Shown piece by piece: positions 21,189 through 31,201 of a stretch of DNA of 64,000 nucleotides; the first letter of the stretch is position 1, and every line of letters begins with the position of its first letter. The stretch is from Rhynchopus sp. YZ270_cl-10 (Eukaryota > Euglenozoa > Diplonemea > Diplonemida > Diplonemidae): NCBI GenBank assembly GCA_964035575.1, contig OZ037864.1:1178001-1242000 (forward strand), read 5' to 3'. A program made the position numbers and the translations under genes. The notes under the pieces were generated by a model. It made no database searches, had not been told where the DNA came from, and saw nothing but the letters and a program-made list of their open reading frames with translations.

Positions 21189-21577
21189 TTCTTTTTTTTT
21201 GGTTTTTCGAACAGAGGTGAGGAAGGGTATGTCTCTTGTGACCTGCCCTTTCTCAACAGAACTAAGCGTGGAGCTCACACCAAGGTGGTGACCACACGTT
21301 AACATTTTTTTTTTTTTTTTGTGTTTGTTTCAGGCTCTCCGCTAGGATTTCCGATTTTGAAAATGTTCTGTTGATGGTCCACGTGGTGGGGTACATGCTT
21401 GCGCCGCAGGCGCACGGTACGCAACTTTTTTTTTTTCAACGCCCGATTTTGACTTTTTTGGGACGTTTGAGCACTCACCTCTCCATATCTTCTTCTCCTG
21501 AGCTTTTTTTGACAAGTAGAACGGGTCTGAACCACTCAGCAGAACTTTTTTTTTTTTTTTTTTTCCCCATTTTCAAA

Positions 21578-21604
21578 AAGTTCTGTTGACAATCAACAGA
21601 ACTT
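21578..21604. repeat. Perfect 27-bp palindrome AAGTTCTGTTGA-CAA-TCAACAGAACTT
   Basis: Two 12-bp arms flank a 3-nt loop. Single arms or near copies (TCAACAGAACTAAG near 21253, GTTCTGTTGA near 21366, CAGCAGAAC near 21537) lie within 350 bp, so the palindrome may be the end-to-end junction of a small inverted-repeat element. Confidence 0.55.
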
Positions 21605-22230
21605 TAGTACCTAGCGGAGTGCCTGGTTTGTTTGTGTATGTTTTTTTTGTTTTTTTAGAACAAAATATGATTGTTAGTTTGGTGGAGTACATCCCGGGTG
21701 TCCACACCATTGTGAAGCATCACCTCCCAATATTGCGTAGCTCCCTCTCCCTCTCTCTCTCTCTCTCTCCTATTCCCTCCCGCCTGTACGGTGGGGGTTT
21801 TCATCTGTGGTGCACTCCCATAGCATGGGAGCAATCACATCGTTTTCCCAAATATACTTTTGCAGAAACATACCCACAGGTAATGTGAAATCATGAAATC
21901 TGTGTATTATTTTTGTGAAAAAAGGGGAATGTGTGTGTGTATGACAGATGATACAGTGTTTTGAGAACAGTTTACCTAGGGTATTCCGTGTTTATTAAGC
22001 CAGACCCTACAGGATTAACTGAAACAAAAAAATCCCAATTTTTTCCCCTGGCTTTAGAAGGTGCAGAGTCACACTGTTATTTAAGCTTTCCTCCAGACGT
22101 ACAAAGCAAACGTAGCAATTCGTCTAAAGGCTTTTTTGAATGCAACACTTTTCTCCTCCTTTTTTAAAATGCAGAAAATCACCGCTTTCCCGCTTCTCTA
22201 TTTCCCCACATTTCTTCCTCACACCCATAG

Positions 22231-22360
22231 TTGGGCCATCTGAACGGGGAGAGATTTTTTCACTAGCTCTCAGTAGCGTCTCGCTAACTCTCACTAATCT
22301 CTCACAGGCTCTCACAGCTTGTTGCGTGTCTCACACATAGGGACGATCATAGCTGGCCCA
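22231..22360. mobile_element. MITE copy A, 130 bp, TTGGG termini, TAG target duplication
   Basis: It begins TTGGGCCATC and ends GCTGGCCCAA, giving TTGGGCCA/TGGCCCAA ends. It is flanked on both sides by TAG, a candidate 3-bp target duplication. The interior GAACGGGGAGA and CACTAGCTCTCAGTA is shared with the copy at 41680, which establishes a family. No coding capacity. Confidence 0.8.
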
Positions 22361-22525
22361 ATAGTGTTGTGCATTGTGATGCATTGTGTCATCACAATGA
22401 CAAGATGGCATCAATTCTGTATTTTTGCGTTGTCGATGAGTACACGACAGCCACCCTGAACACCCAAAACCTAGACAGTCTACACACCGTACCACTAAGA
22501 CAACATTCACCCCATCCAAAACAAC

Positions 22526-24874
22526 ATGCGTGTCGCAATCGCAGTGTGTGTCGTGTCCATGGTAGCAGCACAGACAAACCCTGTGACCACGGCGCGGTAC
22601 GATCAGCGTGCATGCAGGCCTGGGTTCGACACGTTCCCGTTTTGTGATACGGCGAAGACAAGAGAGGAACGTCTGGACAACTTAGTGAGTCTTATGCATG
22701 AGGACGAGATTGTGCCTCTTCTGACCGCACGCAGTGCGCGGCAGATCAAGAAGCCGAACAATATTACTCGTCTAGGTATTCCGGAGTACGACTGGGGGCT
22801 GAACTGCATCCACGGTGTGCAGTCCTCCTGTGTGAACACATCCGACGGGAAGACCTACTGCCCAACCATGTTCCCCAACCCCGTGAACATGGGTGCCTCC
22901 TTCAACAAGTCGCTGTGGGCGAACATGGCGCGCATCATTGGCACAGAGGCGAGGGCACTGTACATCGCAGGCGCAACAGAGGCCTTCAACTACCCCCGCC
23001 CCTACATCGGTCTCGACTGCTGGTCGCCCAACATCAACATCAACCACGACCCACGCTGGGGGCGCAACCAGGAAGTCCCCTCAGAGGACCCAATGGTGAA
23101 CGGAGTCTTCGGATCGCTCTACGCAGTTGGACAGCAGAAGAACGAGGCGGAGACACGCTTCCTGCAGGGTGTGACGACACTCAAGCATTGGGATGCGTAC
23201 TCCCTGGAAGACAGCGACAACTTCACGCGCTACAACTTCGACGCACAGCTGAGCAACGCGACGCTGGCAGACACCTTCTTCCCTGCGTGGAAGGAGTCCA
23301 TCGCGAACGGGAAGGCGATGGGTGTGATGTGCTCGTACAACGCTGTCAACGGTGTGCCCACATGCGCGTCGCCGTTCCTCAAGCATGTCATGCGCGATGT
23401 GTTCAACTTCACTGGCTACATCACCTCCGACTCGTACGCTCTGCAGTACATCTACACCGCACACAAGTACGTCCCCACTGCGGAGGAGGCTGCGTGCGTT
23501 GCGATGAAGGACGGGTGGACCGACGTCGACAGCGGCCCTGTGTTCAACGCAGGCCTCCTTGGTGGCGTCAAGCAAGGCAACTGCAGCATGACGGACGTGA
23601 CACGGGGTCTCAAGAACGCACTCGGTGTTCTCTTCGACATGGGGCTCTTCGACCCTGTGGAGGACCAGCCGCTGTGGAAGGTGCCTGTGACGGCAGTGGG
23701 CACAGATGTGTCGCAGACCGTCTCTGCACAGGGCTCACAGGAGAGCATGGTGCTGCTGAAGAACGACAACAACGTGCTCCCGCTCAAGACAGGCAAGAAG
23801 TACGCCCTCGTGGGCCCCCACTACAAGGCTGCACAGGATTTGGCAGGAAACTACCTCGGCCAAGTCTGCCCCAGCAACTCCTACGACTGCGTCGAAACCC
23901 TTGCAGATGGTGTGCAGCGTGTGAGCCAGGGCACCATCGTCTCTGCTGCAGGCTGCTCGGTGAAGGACAACAGCACTGCTGGGTTTGCAGAGGCCCTCGC
24001 CCTCATTGACTCCAGCGTGGAGGCTGTCGTGCTCTCCATCGGAATCAACGGAGGTGTCGAAAATGAAGGCAAAGACCGCACCTCTGTGTCCCTCCCCGGT
24101 GTGCAGGCAGAGTTCACAAAGCAGGTGCTCGCCAAGGCGGCAACTCTCTCCAAGCCTGTTGTCATCGTCCTGGTCAACGGAGCCATGGTGGCACTCGGCT
24201 CTGATGTCATCTCCTCTGCCAACGGTATCCTGGAGGCGTTCTACCCAGGTCCTTATGGAGCAAACGCCATCGCAACAACGCTGTTTGGCGAGAACCCGTA
24301 CCTCGGTGGGAAGATGCCGTACACAGTGTACCCTGCAGACTACGTGAACGAGATCAAAATATCTGAGATGTCATTGAACAAGAAGGGAACACCTGGACGC
24401 TCGTACAAGTACTACACCGGACCGACTGAGTTCGACTTTGGATTTGGGCTTGCGTACACAACGTTTGAGTTCCACGCCGACAAGCCTGCTGCAGCACCGA
24501 CGTGCGAGGACCACAACCGTGGTGATGGTGTGTCTGTGACTGTGAAGAACACAGGTGCGGTGACAGGCGACAACGTGCTGTTCCTGTACGTGCTTGGTGG
24601 ACACACCGGGTCGGACGGGCTGCCGCTGCAGAAGAAGCTGCACAACTTCGAACGTGTGCACCTTGCTGCTGGTGAGGAGCGCACTGTGCACTTTGAGCTG
24701 ACCTCGGACCACTTCCTTGATGTGGAGGCGAACGGCGACCACACTTGCACACCGGGTGCACGCACCATCAGGATCAGCGACGGGGTGAACCACCAGGACA
24801 TCGATGTCACTGTTGTGGGTACGAAGACGACAGCCTTCACCTTCCCTGACGTGCCCCCAAGGAAGAGGGAGTGA
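22526..24874 (+). CDS. Secreted GH3 beta-glucosidase/beta-xylosidase-like enzyme, copy 5
   Basis: The 782-aa product starts at MRVAIAVCVVSMVAAQ (signal peptide). Barrel motifs are NININHDPRWGRNQE and LKHWDAYSLE; the probable nucleophile is Asp302 in GYITSDSYAL. A patch of the barrel (MVNGVFGSL to the LQGVTTLKHW block) is nearly the same as copy 1, whereas GCSVKDNSTAGFAEA matches copy 3 and the C-terminal domain matches copy 4, so the gene is a mosaic of its sisters. Near the C-terminus it has VVGTKTTAF like copy 1, then PPRKRE. It is the last member of the array; a kinesin-like gene follows 430 bp downstream. Confidence 0.93.
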   Translation: MRVAIAVCVVSMVAAQTNPVTTARYDQRACRPGFDTFPFCDTAKTREERLDNLVSLMHEDEIVPLLTARSARQIKKPNNITRLGIPEYDWGLNCIHGVQSSCVNTSDGKTYCPTMFPNPVNMGASFNKSLWANMARIIGTEARALYIAGATEAFNYPRPYIGLDCWSPNININHDPRWGRNQEVPSEDPMVNGVFGSLYAVGQQKNEAETRFLQGVTTLKHWDAYSLEDSDNFTRYNFDAQLSNATLADTFFPAWKESIANGKAMGVMCSYNAVNGVPTCASPFLKHVMRDVFNFTGYITSDSYALQYIYTAHKYVPTAEEAACVAMKDGWTDVDSGPVFNAGLLGGVKQGNCSMTDVTRGLKNALGVLFDMGLFDPVEDQPLWKVPVTAVGTDVSQTVSAQGSQESMVLLKNDNNVLPLKTGKKYALVGPHYKAAQDLAGNYLGQVCPSNSYDCVETLADGVQRVSQGTIVSAAGCSVKDNSTAGFAEALALIDSSVEAVVLSIGINGGVENEGKDRTSVSLPGVQAEFTKQVLAKAATLSKPVVIVLVNGAMVALGSDVISSANGILEAFYPGPYGANAIATTLFGENPYLGGKMPYTVYPADYVNEIKISEMSLNKKGTPGRSYKYYTGPTEFDFGFGLAYTTFEFHADKPAAAPTCEDHNRGDGVSVTVKNTGAVTGDNVLFLYVLGGHTGSDGLPLQKKLHNFERVHLAAGEERTVHFELTSDHFLDVEANGDHTCTPGARTIRISDGVNHQDIDVTVVGTKTTAFTFPDVPPRKRE

Positions 24875-25306
24875 GGGAGGACCCTGGGAGTTATCCAGGA
24901 AGGAGCGTAGCTTTAGCGGAGGGTTTGGTGAAAGTATGATCACCGACCTTGTCTGCCACTACGTCTGGATGCCTTTGACACATCCTCCAGGATGTCTGTA
25001 GGCCTCGTCCTCAACGTATTGTAAGATGTGTGTGCACGCAAGGCATATTCATTTTTCAATTTCTTTTGTTTATTATTCTTTTTTAGCGAAGCGAATGTCG
25101 TCATTCGCGTTGTTGCTTATTGCTTACCGCTTGAGAACGTTGGCTCTCTTCTTTTGCTATCTTATTTTGTGCTGTGCAATCGTGTCATTGAATGTAGATC
25201 TACCCCCACCCTCACGCTTTTACACATATTTCTGCCGCCACACCTACCCACCACTACCCCTCTGCACCTTTTCTCCAGATTTTTCTTAACCAAAAAGAAT
25301 CCGAAA
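24875..25306. other. Spacer between GH3-5 and the kinesin-like gene
   Basis: It holds a hairpin-family copy at 25023-25060 (AAGATGTGTGTGCACGC, then GGCATATTCATTTTTC). A long pyrimidine tract closed by CAG (25276-25278) lies 28 nt before the next ATG. No gene is seen. Confidence 0.6.
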
Positions 25307-27268
25307 ATGATCCGCGAAGTAGTCGAGATTGTGGCTGGACGGCACAACCTTGCCGACTTCCCGGACTGGATGATAACCGTTCTGTGCTACGTCGATTTCA
25401 ACACACAGATCGGATGTGCGCGGACGAACCGGGCATGGCACGCACACACCACCGCCTCTGACGAAAACAGCGCCTTCTGGATCAACCTGAACGAACAGGT
25501 GTGCAGGACACGTACAATCTATGAGTCACCTTCCACAAAGAGTGCGAGGATGCGCTTTGCCTACGCATACGCCCTCAAGGATATGTGGGGACTGGGCCAC
25601 GCACCGAACACTGCACACAACACTGACCTCTCCGACCAGGCACGCGCAGGAGAGTCCTTCAAGATCAACGTCGTGGCGAGGTTCTGCCCCGACAACAAGA
25701 AGCGACGTGAAGCGGAGGCCCTCTCGGACACAGGGCGCAAGCAGTACCTCCCGCTTCACCAGCGTCTGCAGGGTATTAAGCGGTCGAGCGGTGTTGCGAC
25801 CACAAACGAGGCGGCGCGCATTCTCATGCAGCAGCTGAGCAACCCTGAGACGAACACATCCACCAGCACGACTCAGATCCTCGAGATCAACGATCGCACA
25901 CGGAACGTCATGACCATTGCGCCTGGGGTGGGCATGCGGGTCTTCCACTTCGATGATGTGTTCAAGGGTGCGGGGGTGACGCAGGCGGAGCTCTACTGCA
26001 GTGCAGGGTCGCCTATGGTGCGCGACTTTATGAACGGTACGGACGCTTGCTGCATTGTGTTTGGACAAACTGGCAGTGGCAAGACGTACACCATGTTTGG
26101 TGAGGGAGGTGTTGAGTCGAGCACTGCGGGCATCGTGCCTAAGGCAGCATTGGAGATCCTGACTGCTATGGGGGATAGGGAGGCAAACTACGACATTGAC
26201 GCAGAGCTGTTCCTCAGCTACATTGAGGTGTTTGGAGACGAGGTGTGCGACCTTCTCAATGACGGCGAGCTGGTGGCGCAAAACCGCAGTGCAGCACAGC
26301 GTTGGGTCATGGACGGACACGCACGCCACAGCGTCGCAGGCATCACAGACCTCGAAGACCTTCTTGCAGAAGGCGACAAACAAAAGCGCCGTGCCGCCAC
26401 CTTCATGAACGAACGCTCCTCCCGTGCCCACACCCTCTTCATCCTCACCCTCAAACAAAAACACCGCATCACAGGCGCCGAAAACGAGTCCATGCTCGTC
26501 CTCGCCGATTTGGGAGGTTCCGAAGACACAAAGAAATCCGGAGCCGCCCACACCCTCACCGCTGCCGGTATCAAGCCTGCAGATCAAAAGGGTGAGTCCA
26601 TGGAGATCGATGAAGGTGACGGTGAAGACGAGGCTGCTGCCCCTGCCGCAAACTGGAATGCATACTACAAAAACCGCCAGAGAATGCAGGAGGCAATCCA
26701 CATCAACATGGGTCTGCTCTCTCTGAAGAACTGTGTCCGCGCGCTGCACGCACGCCAGAAGGGGGAGAAGGTGCACATACCCTACCAGGACAGCAAGCTG
26801 ACCCACTTGCTTGCCGCAGTACTGGGCGGGAAGGCGTCTACAAGCATTGTTGTCACCGGCAGTCCATTTGCGTCGGATGCGGTGGAGACGATCAACACAC
26901 TGCGTTTTGGCGAAGACTGCAGAGCGATTGTGACTACGGGATCGAAACTGGATGCGACTGCACGGGCCATGAAGCAAATGGTAGAGGTATTGGATGAGGA
27001 GATTGCGGAAGCTGAGAAGGCATACAAGACATCCGAAGAGTGGGTCAAGGAGCGTGTCAAGAAGAGGAGAATTGAGGTCGAAGAGCCGAAGCACGACGCA
27101 TCCATAATCAAGGACGGCTTCCGCTACGATGAGCACGGAGTCGCGCACGCAATCCACGAGGAACAAGAAGAGGAGGAGGTGGACGTCTACCGCATGAAAG
27201 GTGGAGAGACTGAAGCCGCGCACCTTGAAGAGCTGCTCGCAAGGAGAAGAAGGCTTCTCGGAGCATGA
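25307..27268 (+). CDS. Kinesin motor protein with N-terminal F-box-like domain
   Basis: 653 aa from the ATG at 25307, which follows a pyrimidine tract and CAG; the open frame upstream is leader. Residues about 13-60 (LADFPDWMITVLCYVDF, then CARTNRAWHAH and FWINL) have the spacing of an F-box, the SCF ubiquitin-ligase adaptor motif. A kinesin motor follows: FKINVVARFCP (first strand), P-loop GQTGSGKT (253-260), switch I NERSSRAH (from 368), switch II DLGGSED (from 401; usually DLAGSE), then YQDSKLTHLL and ETINTLRFGEDCRAI. An acidic insert of about 45 residues after switch II (ESMEIDEGDGEDE) is unusual. The tail is short and charged, with a predicted coiled coil (KQMVEVLDEEIAEAEK) and acidic EEQEEEEVD. 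The motor should bind microtubules and hydrolyse ATP. An F-box would link it to ubiquitination, but that part is inferred from a pattern only. The kinesin family is not assignable. Confidence 0.85.
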   Translation: MIREVVEIVAGRHNLADFPDWMITVLCYVDFNTQIGCARTNRAWHAHTTASDENSAFWINLNEQVCRTRTIYESPSTKSARMRFAYAYALKDMWGLGHAPNTAHNTDLSDQARAGESFKINVVARFCPDNKKRREAEALSDTGRKQYLPLHQRLQGIKRSSGVATTNEAARILMQQLSNPETNTSTSTTQILEINDRTRNVMTIAPGVGMRVFHFDDVFKGAGVTQAELYCSAGSPMVRDFMNGTDACCIVFGQTGSGKTYTMFGEGGVESSTAGIVPKAALEILTAMGDREANYDIDAELFLSYIEVFGDEVCDLLNDGELVAQNRSAAQRWVMDGHARHSVAGITDLEDLLAEGDKQKRRAATFMNERSSRAHTLFILTLKQKHRITGAENESMLVLADLGGSEDTKKSGAAHTLTAAGIKPADQKGESMEIDEGDGEDEAAAPAANWNAYYKNRQRMQEAIHINMGLLSLKNCVRALHARQKGEKVHIPYQDSKLTHLLAAVLGGKASTSIVVTGSPFASDAVETINTLRFGEDCRAIVTTGSKLDATARAMKQMVEVLDEEIAEAEKAYKTSEEWVKERVKKRRIEVEEPKHDASIIKDGFRYDEHGVAHAIHEEQEEEEVDVYRMKGGETEAAHLEELLARRRRLLGA

Positions 27269-27688
27269 TGCCAATAATGCCAATGATGCCATTGAGGGCA
27301 ATGAGAGACCCTGAGTAGTGTATTTTATTTTATAAACCCTGTTAGATCTTTTCTGATACACCTTCAAAAAAAGAGCATCTCTGCAAACTGCCTGTTGCAG
27401 CTGCAAGTCAGCTGGCAGGTGGAAGCAGAGACTATTTTTTTTTTTTAATTCTCTTGGAAGATGTGTGCTGTCCGCATTCATCAGTTCAAAAAAAATAAAA
27501 ATAAAAAATATTGACGTGAAGTGTGCTTCGGAGTGGCTTTTTATTACTCAGTCAGTAGGGGGTTCGAATATTATTGACTTGATGCAGAAAAAAAAATGTC
27601 ATTGTACAGAGTTCTCGTTCAAATGGCCCTATTTTTGGTCTGGGGGGTTTTTTTTCAAGGTTTGAAGCCAACTCTGCCACCCTTTTTT

Positions 27689-27725
27689 AGGTGACCGAGC
27701 GCATGCGGCTTAGTTCATCTTACAA
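27689..27725 (+). repeat. Oriented hairpin motif, GAGC/GCTT-type stem
   Basis: AGGTGACCGAGC, loop GCATGCG and GCTTAGTTCATCTTACAAA keep the family layout. Pairing is weaker than in other copies (C-G, G-C and A-T pairs with one G-T). Confidence 0.55.
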
Positions 27726-28679
27726 AAAAACTTGGGGGTATGCGGGACACCTTTTTTAGTCCTTCAGGGAGTTTAGCGTCCCTGCCCCCTTTCTACTTAA
27801 TGCAAGTTAAACCCTGTTGGTGCTTTCATCCGGATGGCTGGCATCGTCAGTCGGAGGTGCCTGCATCAACAACTACCATTTTTATTTTAGATATCCCAAC
27901 CCCTTATCCCCTGATCCCTCCTTTATCCCCCCTTTATCCCTTCGAAAAACGTAGCCTCCAAACCAAGCTCAACATCTACGAGGAAACGCATGTTTTTCAT
28001 GTGCACAGCGGCTTGTTGTAATGCGCATCAATACGAAGTTACCCCGCTAACCCATACCCTCCCCTCTTTACTCCACCCCACCCTTTAAAGACAAGGCGTG
28101 CCTTTCTAACACCCACGCTGTAAAATTCTTCTCTCCCTCCCCATTATGTGAGTTCCGTGCCAGCCTTCTTCACACTGGGTTTTTTATTTTCCCTTCTCCC
28201 TTTAGCGATAACGAAATTGTAGAAAAGATGCATGTCCTGCACAGCGTTGCAGTTTTCATCTTTCATGTTTTCTATATCACCCCATTACCATTCCCTCGAG
28301 AAAATACCGAGACAACATTTTTTGCGGTCTCTCCTAACTTTATTGCCGTTTTTCTTTTCAGATGTAAACCACGAAATGGATGTAGGACTGCATGGTTGGG
28401 GGGTCCACCCACGGTGCACCAAAGGTACACTGTCAGGAGAGGGCTTTGTATTTCAAGTCATTTTTTTTTTCTCTTTTTTCAAGACTAAGCGCTGTGTGGC
28501 CATACATCTGATCAAAGCTTTTTATTCTATTCTTTTTGTTCCGAACAGAACGCTCGCAGAAGGATTGTCAAAAACGAAAAAATGCCCCTCTTTTCTTTTT
28601 CCCATTACAAGCCGGCCTTTCTGAAAAAAAGTACACAAAACCGCCGGAGTACAAAAACTGATGGGCGAAAACCCACACT

Positions 28680-28732
28680 AGGGAATTCCCTACGAAGGGA
28701 AAATCTCAAATTTAATCACGTAGGGAATCCCC
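28680..28732. repeat. Short inverted repeat, arms about 14 bp
   Basis: GGGAATTCCCTACG (28681-28694) faces CGTAGGGAATCCCC (28719-28732); 13 of 14 positions pair. Outer CCACA/TGTGG also match. It could be a remnant MITE or a cruciform site in the spacer. Confidence 0.5.
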
Positions 28733-28882
28733 ACGTCCCGCATGTGGAATGAGTAATGCCTGCCTTTTCCGTATTCTCCCTACTCCCACTCTACCACCCC
28801 AATAGACTCAGCGTGGGGGGTGAACAAATGCAGAGGGAATAGTATCGTAGTGGAGTCATCGCATCGCATCGTCTCAGAGAGG

Positions 28883-31051
28883 ATGGACAGGGACCAACTC
28901 CGCCAGGTTGCGACTAGCGGGCGGAGCAGCAGCAGACGGCCCATCTCCGCAGAGGTGAACAGCCGCTCAGAACGGCGTCGGGAGAGCAATGCCAAGTACT
29001 GGGCGTTGTTGGGGGTGCTTGCCTTGATGCTGATGCTCTACGTAAAGTCCTGGGACCTGGGCAAGGCTGCGGTTCAGCAGTACCAACAACACGACACAAA
29101 AACGACCACACAACCCACCCCCAAGACTGCACAACCCCAGACCAACTCCATCTCTACAGCCTGCCCAGACAACTCCATCCCCCGCGGTACCGGCTGTGGC
29201 AGGGAATGCTCCAAACACGGCCAAGGCACCTGCTGTGCACATGCCCTCATCGGCCCAGAAGAGGTTAACCATTACGACGACGTTCCATACACAGTGCGGT
29301 ACGGGCAAGGGGACGTTCCTGTGGCAAGGCCGAAGCATGACAAAACCGTTTTGTCTCTTGGGGCTCGTGTCCCGGGGTCTGTGCCGTTGATGCAGTGTTA
29401 TGGGATTGGTGGTGACTATGTGGCAAAGGTGCCGTCGTTTATGACAAAGCTGTACCGTGTGCTCTTTGAGGCGAATGGGTGGGGGTATGACATTGCAGCG
29501 AGGTTGCGTGCATCGGAAGGTTCGGTTCTTGTGGTGTGGATAGCGGAGAAGTTCATGCCGCACCAGGCCACCGGAAAGAATGTGCGTGGTGAGGAGGTGG
29601 ATGCGCCCACAAGAGGGCAGAACAACAGCTACTACGAGAAGGAGTACAGCGCAGTCTTCCACACAACGCTCGCAGAGGGGCGCACCACCTATCATGCGCA
29701 GGTCGTCGCCCGCGAGGCCCTGGTCGTCTGCATGTGGGAACGCCTGCACCTGACGTTGTACAACTGCAGTATAGGAACCGGTGGTGGCACAGAGCCCAGC
29801 TTCCTCCCAGTCCATTTCTGTCAGTGCCGGCACTGTTCAGACGCGACCGTATCCACAGAACGTTCGACAGATGCGCAAAAATACCCAAAAGCGGGGCTGT
29901 TCAGCACACCAAAGCAAGGCGCACTGCATTATGTCCCCAAGGCACTGCCCAAGCCTGAGGAGGGTGTTGTGAACGCTGAGACAGCCCCATGGCTGTTGCC
30001 TCGTGGTGTGTCGTCCTATCAGTTCCCTTATGAAAACCTCTACGCTGACCTCAAAGCGATGCTGCAGGTGCAGGCCGATGCGAATGGGGTGGTGACGGTG
30101 TTCATTTTCAATAAGTTTTGGATAGACCATCTGCACAACATAGTCTTCTCCATGGTCAAGAACACAGGGCTCTCGAACTACCTTGTGGCGACGTTGGACT
30201 GCGAATCGCTGGAGCTCTGTCTGAAGAACCGATTACCTTGTTTTGATGCTGAGAACTTCGCGGAGACGGAGTCCGACATGAAGGAGGGTGCTTCTGGGTA
30301 TCAGAAGGGGTTTCAACGGAAGGTGACGGAGGAGCTGTCGTGGATTAAACCGCGTTTGGCTCTCAAAATTCTTTCACTTGGATACAGATTTATGATGGTC
30401 GACATGGACATGTCTTTTAACAAGAACCCCATGGGGGACGTTCTCAGCAAGCGGCAAGACTTCGTACACCAATGCGACACCACCGGGAAGTACAGCATCA
30501 ACACCGGCTTCTACCTCCTGCACAACACCTCACGCGCCGAGCGTCTCTTCCAGAACATCATGGTGTTCCCTCCGCACAGACTCAGCGACCAAAACGCACT
30601 CAAGCTCGTGACAAAGTACGACCACACCCACGGCGCGTCAAGCTCCTGTCTCGACAAATGGCACTACAACATGAAGTGCAACTACAAAGTCCCAAAGTCC
30701 GAAAAGGGTACTGGAGCAAAACGCACCTTCCAATGGAAGCCACAGCAACGCGACCGGTCTGGCTTTGATTGGTACATCTTCCACGCAACGTGTCTGGACG
30801 GGGCGGTGTCGAAGATCAACTGGCTGCGTTCCTCAAATGCGTGGTACCTCGATGATTTGGACAAGCTTACGCGCAGGCCCTACGTATTGGTATGCAATGT
30901 GCACAATGCAAAACCACACCACCCATCACAACAGACACTAACAGACGCAGAGGGAACCGTCCACAGATTCCCAAACATGACACGGCAGACGTTACACAGC
31001 GCAAGGTACCCCACCGAGCTCGACCCGCTCTACCTGCAGGAGCGGCACTGA
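28883..31051 (+). CDS. Type II membrane glycosyltransferase-like protein (nucleotide-diphospho-sugar transferase fold)
   Basis: 722 aa from MDRDQLRQVATSGR. The frame runs 21 codons further upstream without another ATG. A basic cytosolic N-terminus is followed by one membrane anchor at about 39-57 (ALLGVLALMLMLYVKSW), the type II topology of Golgi transferases. A Gln/Thr/Pro-rich stem follows. The middle third has Cys-rich lumenal sequence without an assigned family. Residues about 400-650 resemble GT77/DUF271-type nucleotide-diphospho-sugar transferases: FNKFWIDHLHNIVFSM, LSWIKPRLALKILSLGYRF, the metal-binding DMDMSF (Asp507-Met-Asp509) and INTGFYLLHNTSRAE. Such enzymes add sugars to glycoproteins or cell-surface glycans. 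Substrate and linkage are unknown. The next gene starts 150 bp downstream. Confidence 0.75.
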   Translation: MDRDQLRQVATSGRSSSRRPISAEVNSRSERRRESNAKYWALLGVLALMLMLYVKSWDLGKAAVQQYQQHDTKTTTQPTPKTAQPQTNSISTACPDNSIPRGTGCGRECSKHGQGTCCAHALIGPEEVNHYDDVPYTVRYGQGDVPVARPKHDKTVLSLGARVPGSVPLMQCYGIGGDYVAKVPSFMTKLYRVLFEANGWGYDIAARLRASEGSVLVVWIAEKFMPHQATGKNVRGEEVDAPTRGQNNSYYEKEYSAVFHTTLAEGRTTYHAQVVAREALVVCMWERLHLTLYNCSIGTGGGTEPSFLPVHFCQCRHCSDATVSTERSTDAQKYPKAGLFSTPKQGALHYVPKALPKPEEGVVNAETAPWLLPRGVSSYQFPYENLYADLKAMLQVQADANGVVTVFIFNKFWIDHLHNIVFSMVKNTGLSNYLVATLDCESLELCLKNRLPCFDAENFAETESDMKEGASGYQKGFQRKVTEELSWIKPRLALKILSLGYRFMMVDMDMSFNKNPMGDVLSKRQDFVHQCDTTGKYSINTGFYLLHNTSRAERLFQNIMVFPPHRLSDQNALKLVTKYDHTHGASSSCLDKWHYNMKCNYKVPKSEKGTGAKRTFQWKPQQRDRSGFDWYIFHATCLDGAVSKINWLRSSNAWYLDDLDKLTRRPYVLVCNVHNAKPHHPSQQTLTDAEGTVHRFPNMTRQTLHSARYPTELDPLYLQERH

Positions 31052-31201
31052 GAGAGGACAGTACACTAGAAAGCCAGTTTTCTATAAAAAAAAGGAAACC
31101 ACCACAAAAGATAACCTAACACGAAACAGCAACCACCCTTATTTCTCCCTTTATCCCCTTGCTTCCCTCACCCTTTTTTGTCACTCCAGATATCAGCAGC
31201 C

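Larger units (their letters stand above)
20142..22525. other. Spacer between GH3-4 and GH3-5
   Basis: No gene is seen in 2.4 kb. It holds three clear hairpin motifs (20637, 20952, 21144), a hairpin GGGGTTAAT/ATTACCCC near 21019-21042, a perfect palindrome at 21578-21604 with related GTTCTGTTGA words nearby, a (CT)n run at 21750-21769 and a 130-bp MITE at 22231-22360. The last 100 bp form an A/C-rich leader before the GH3-5 ATG. Confidence 0.6.
27269..28882. other. Spacer between the kinesin-like and glycosyltransferase-like genes
   Basis: No gene is seen. Hairpin motifs lie at 27457-27488 (ATGTGTGCTG, then CGCATTCATC), 27689-27725 and near 28225. GTGCCTGCATC occurs at 27857, 168 bp after the start of the second hairpin. 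An inverted repeat lies at 28680-28732. A five-codon upstream ATG frame starts at 28828, ahead of the chosen start at 28883. Confidence 0.55.

Noticed and set aside
27510-27580. tRNA-like B box GGTTCGAAT
   Set aside because: No acceptor stem, A box or cloverleaf could be built around it.
28820-28882. Upstream start for the glycosyltransferase-like gene
   Set aside because: The first codon of the longer frame is GTG; the first in-frame ATG is 28883.
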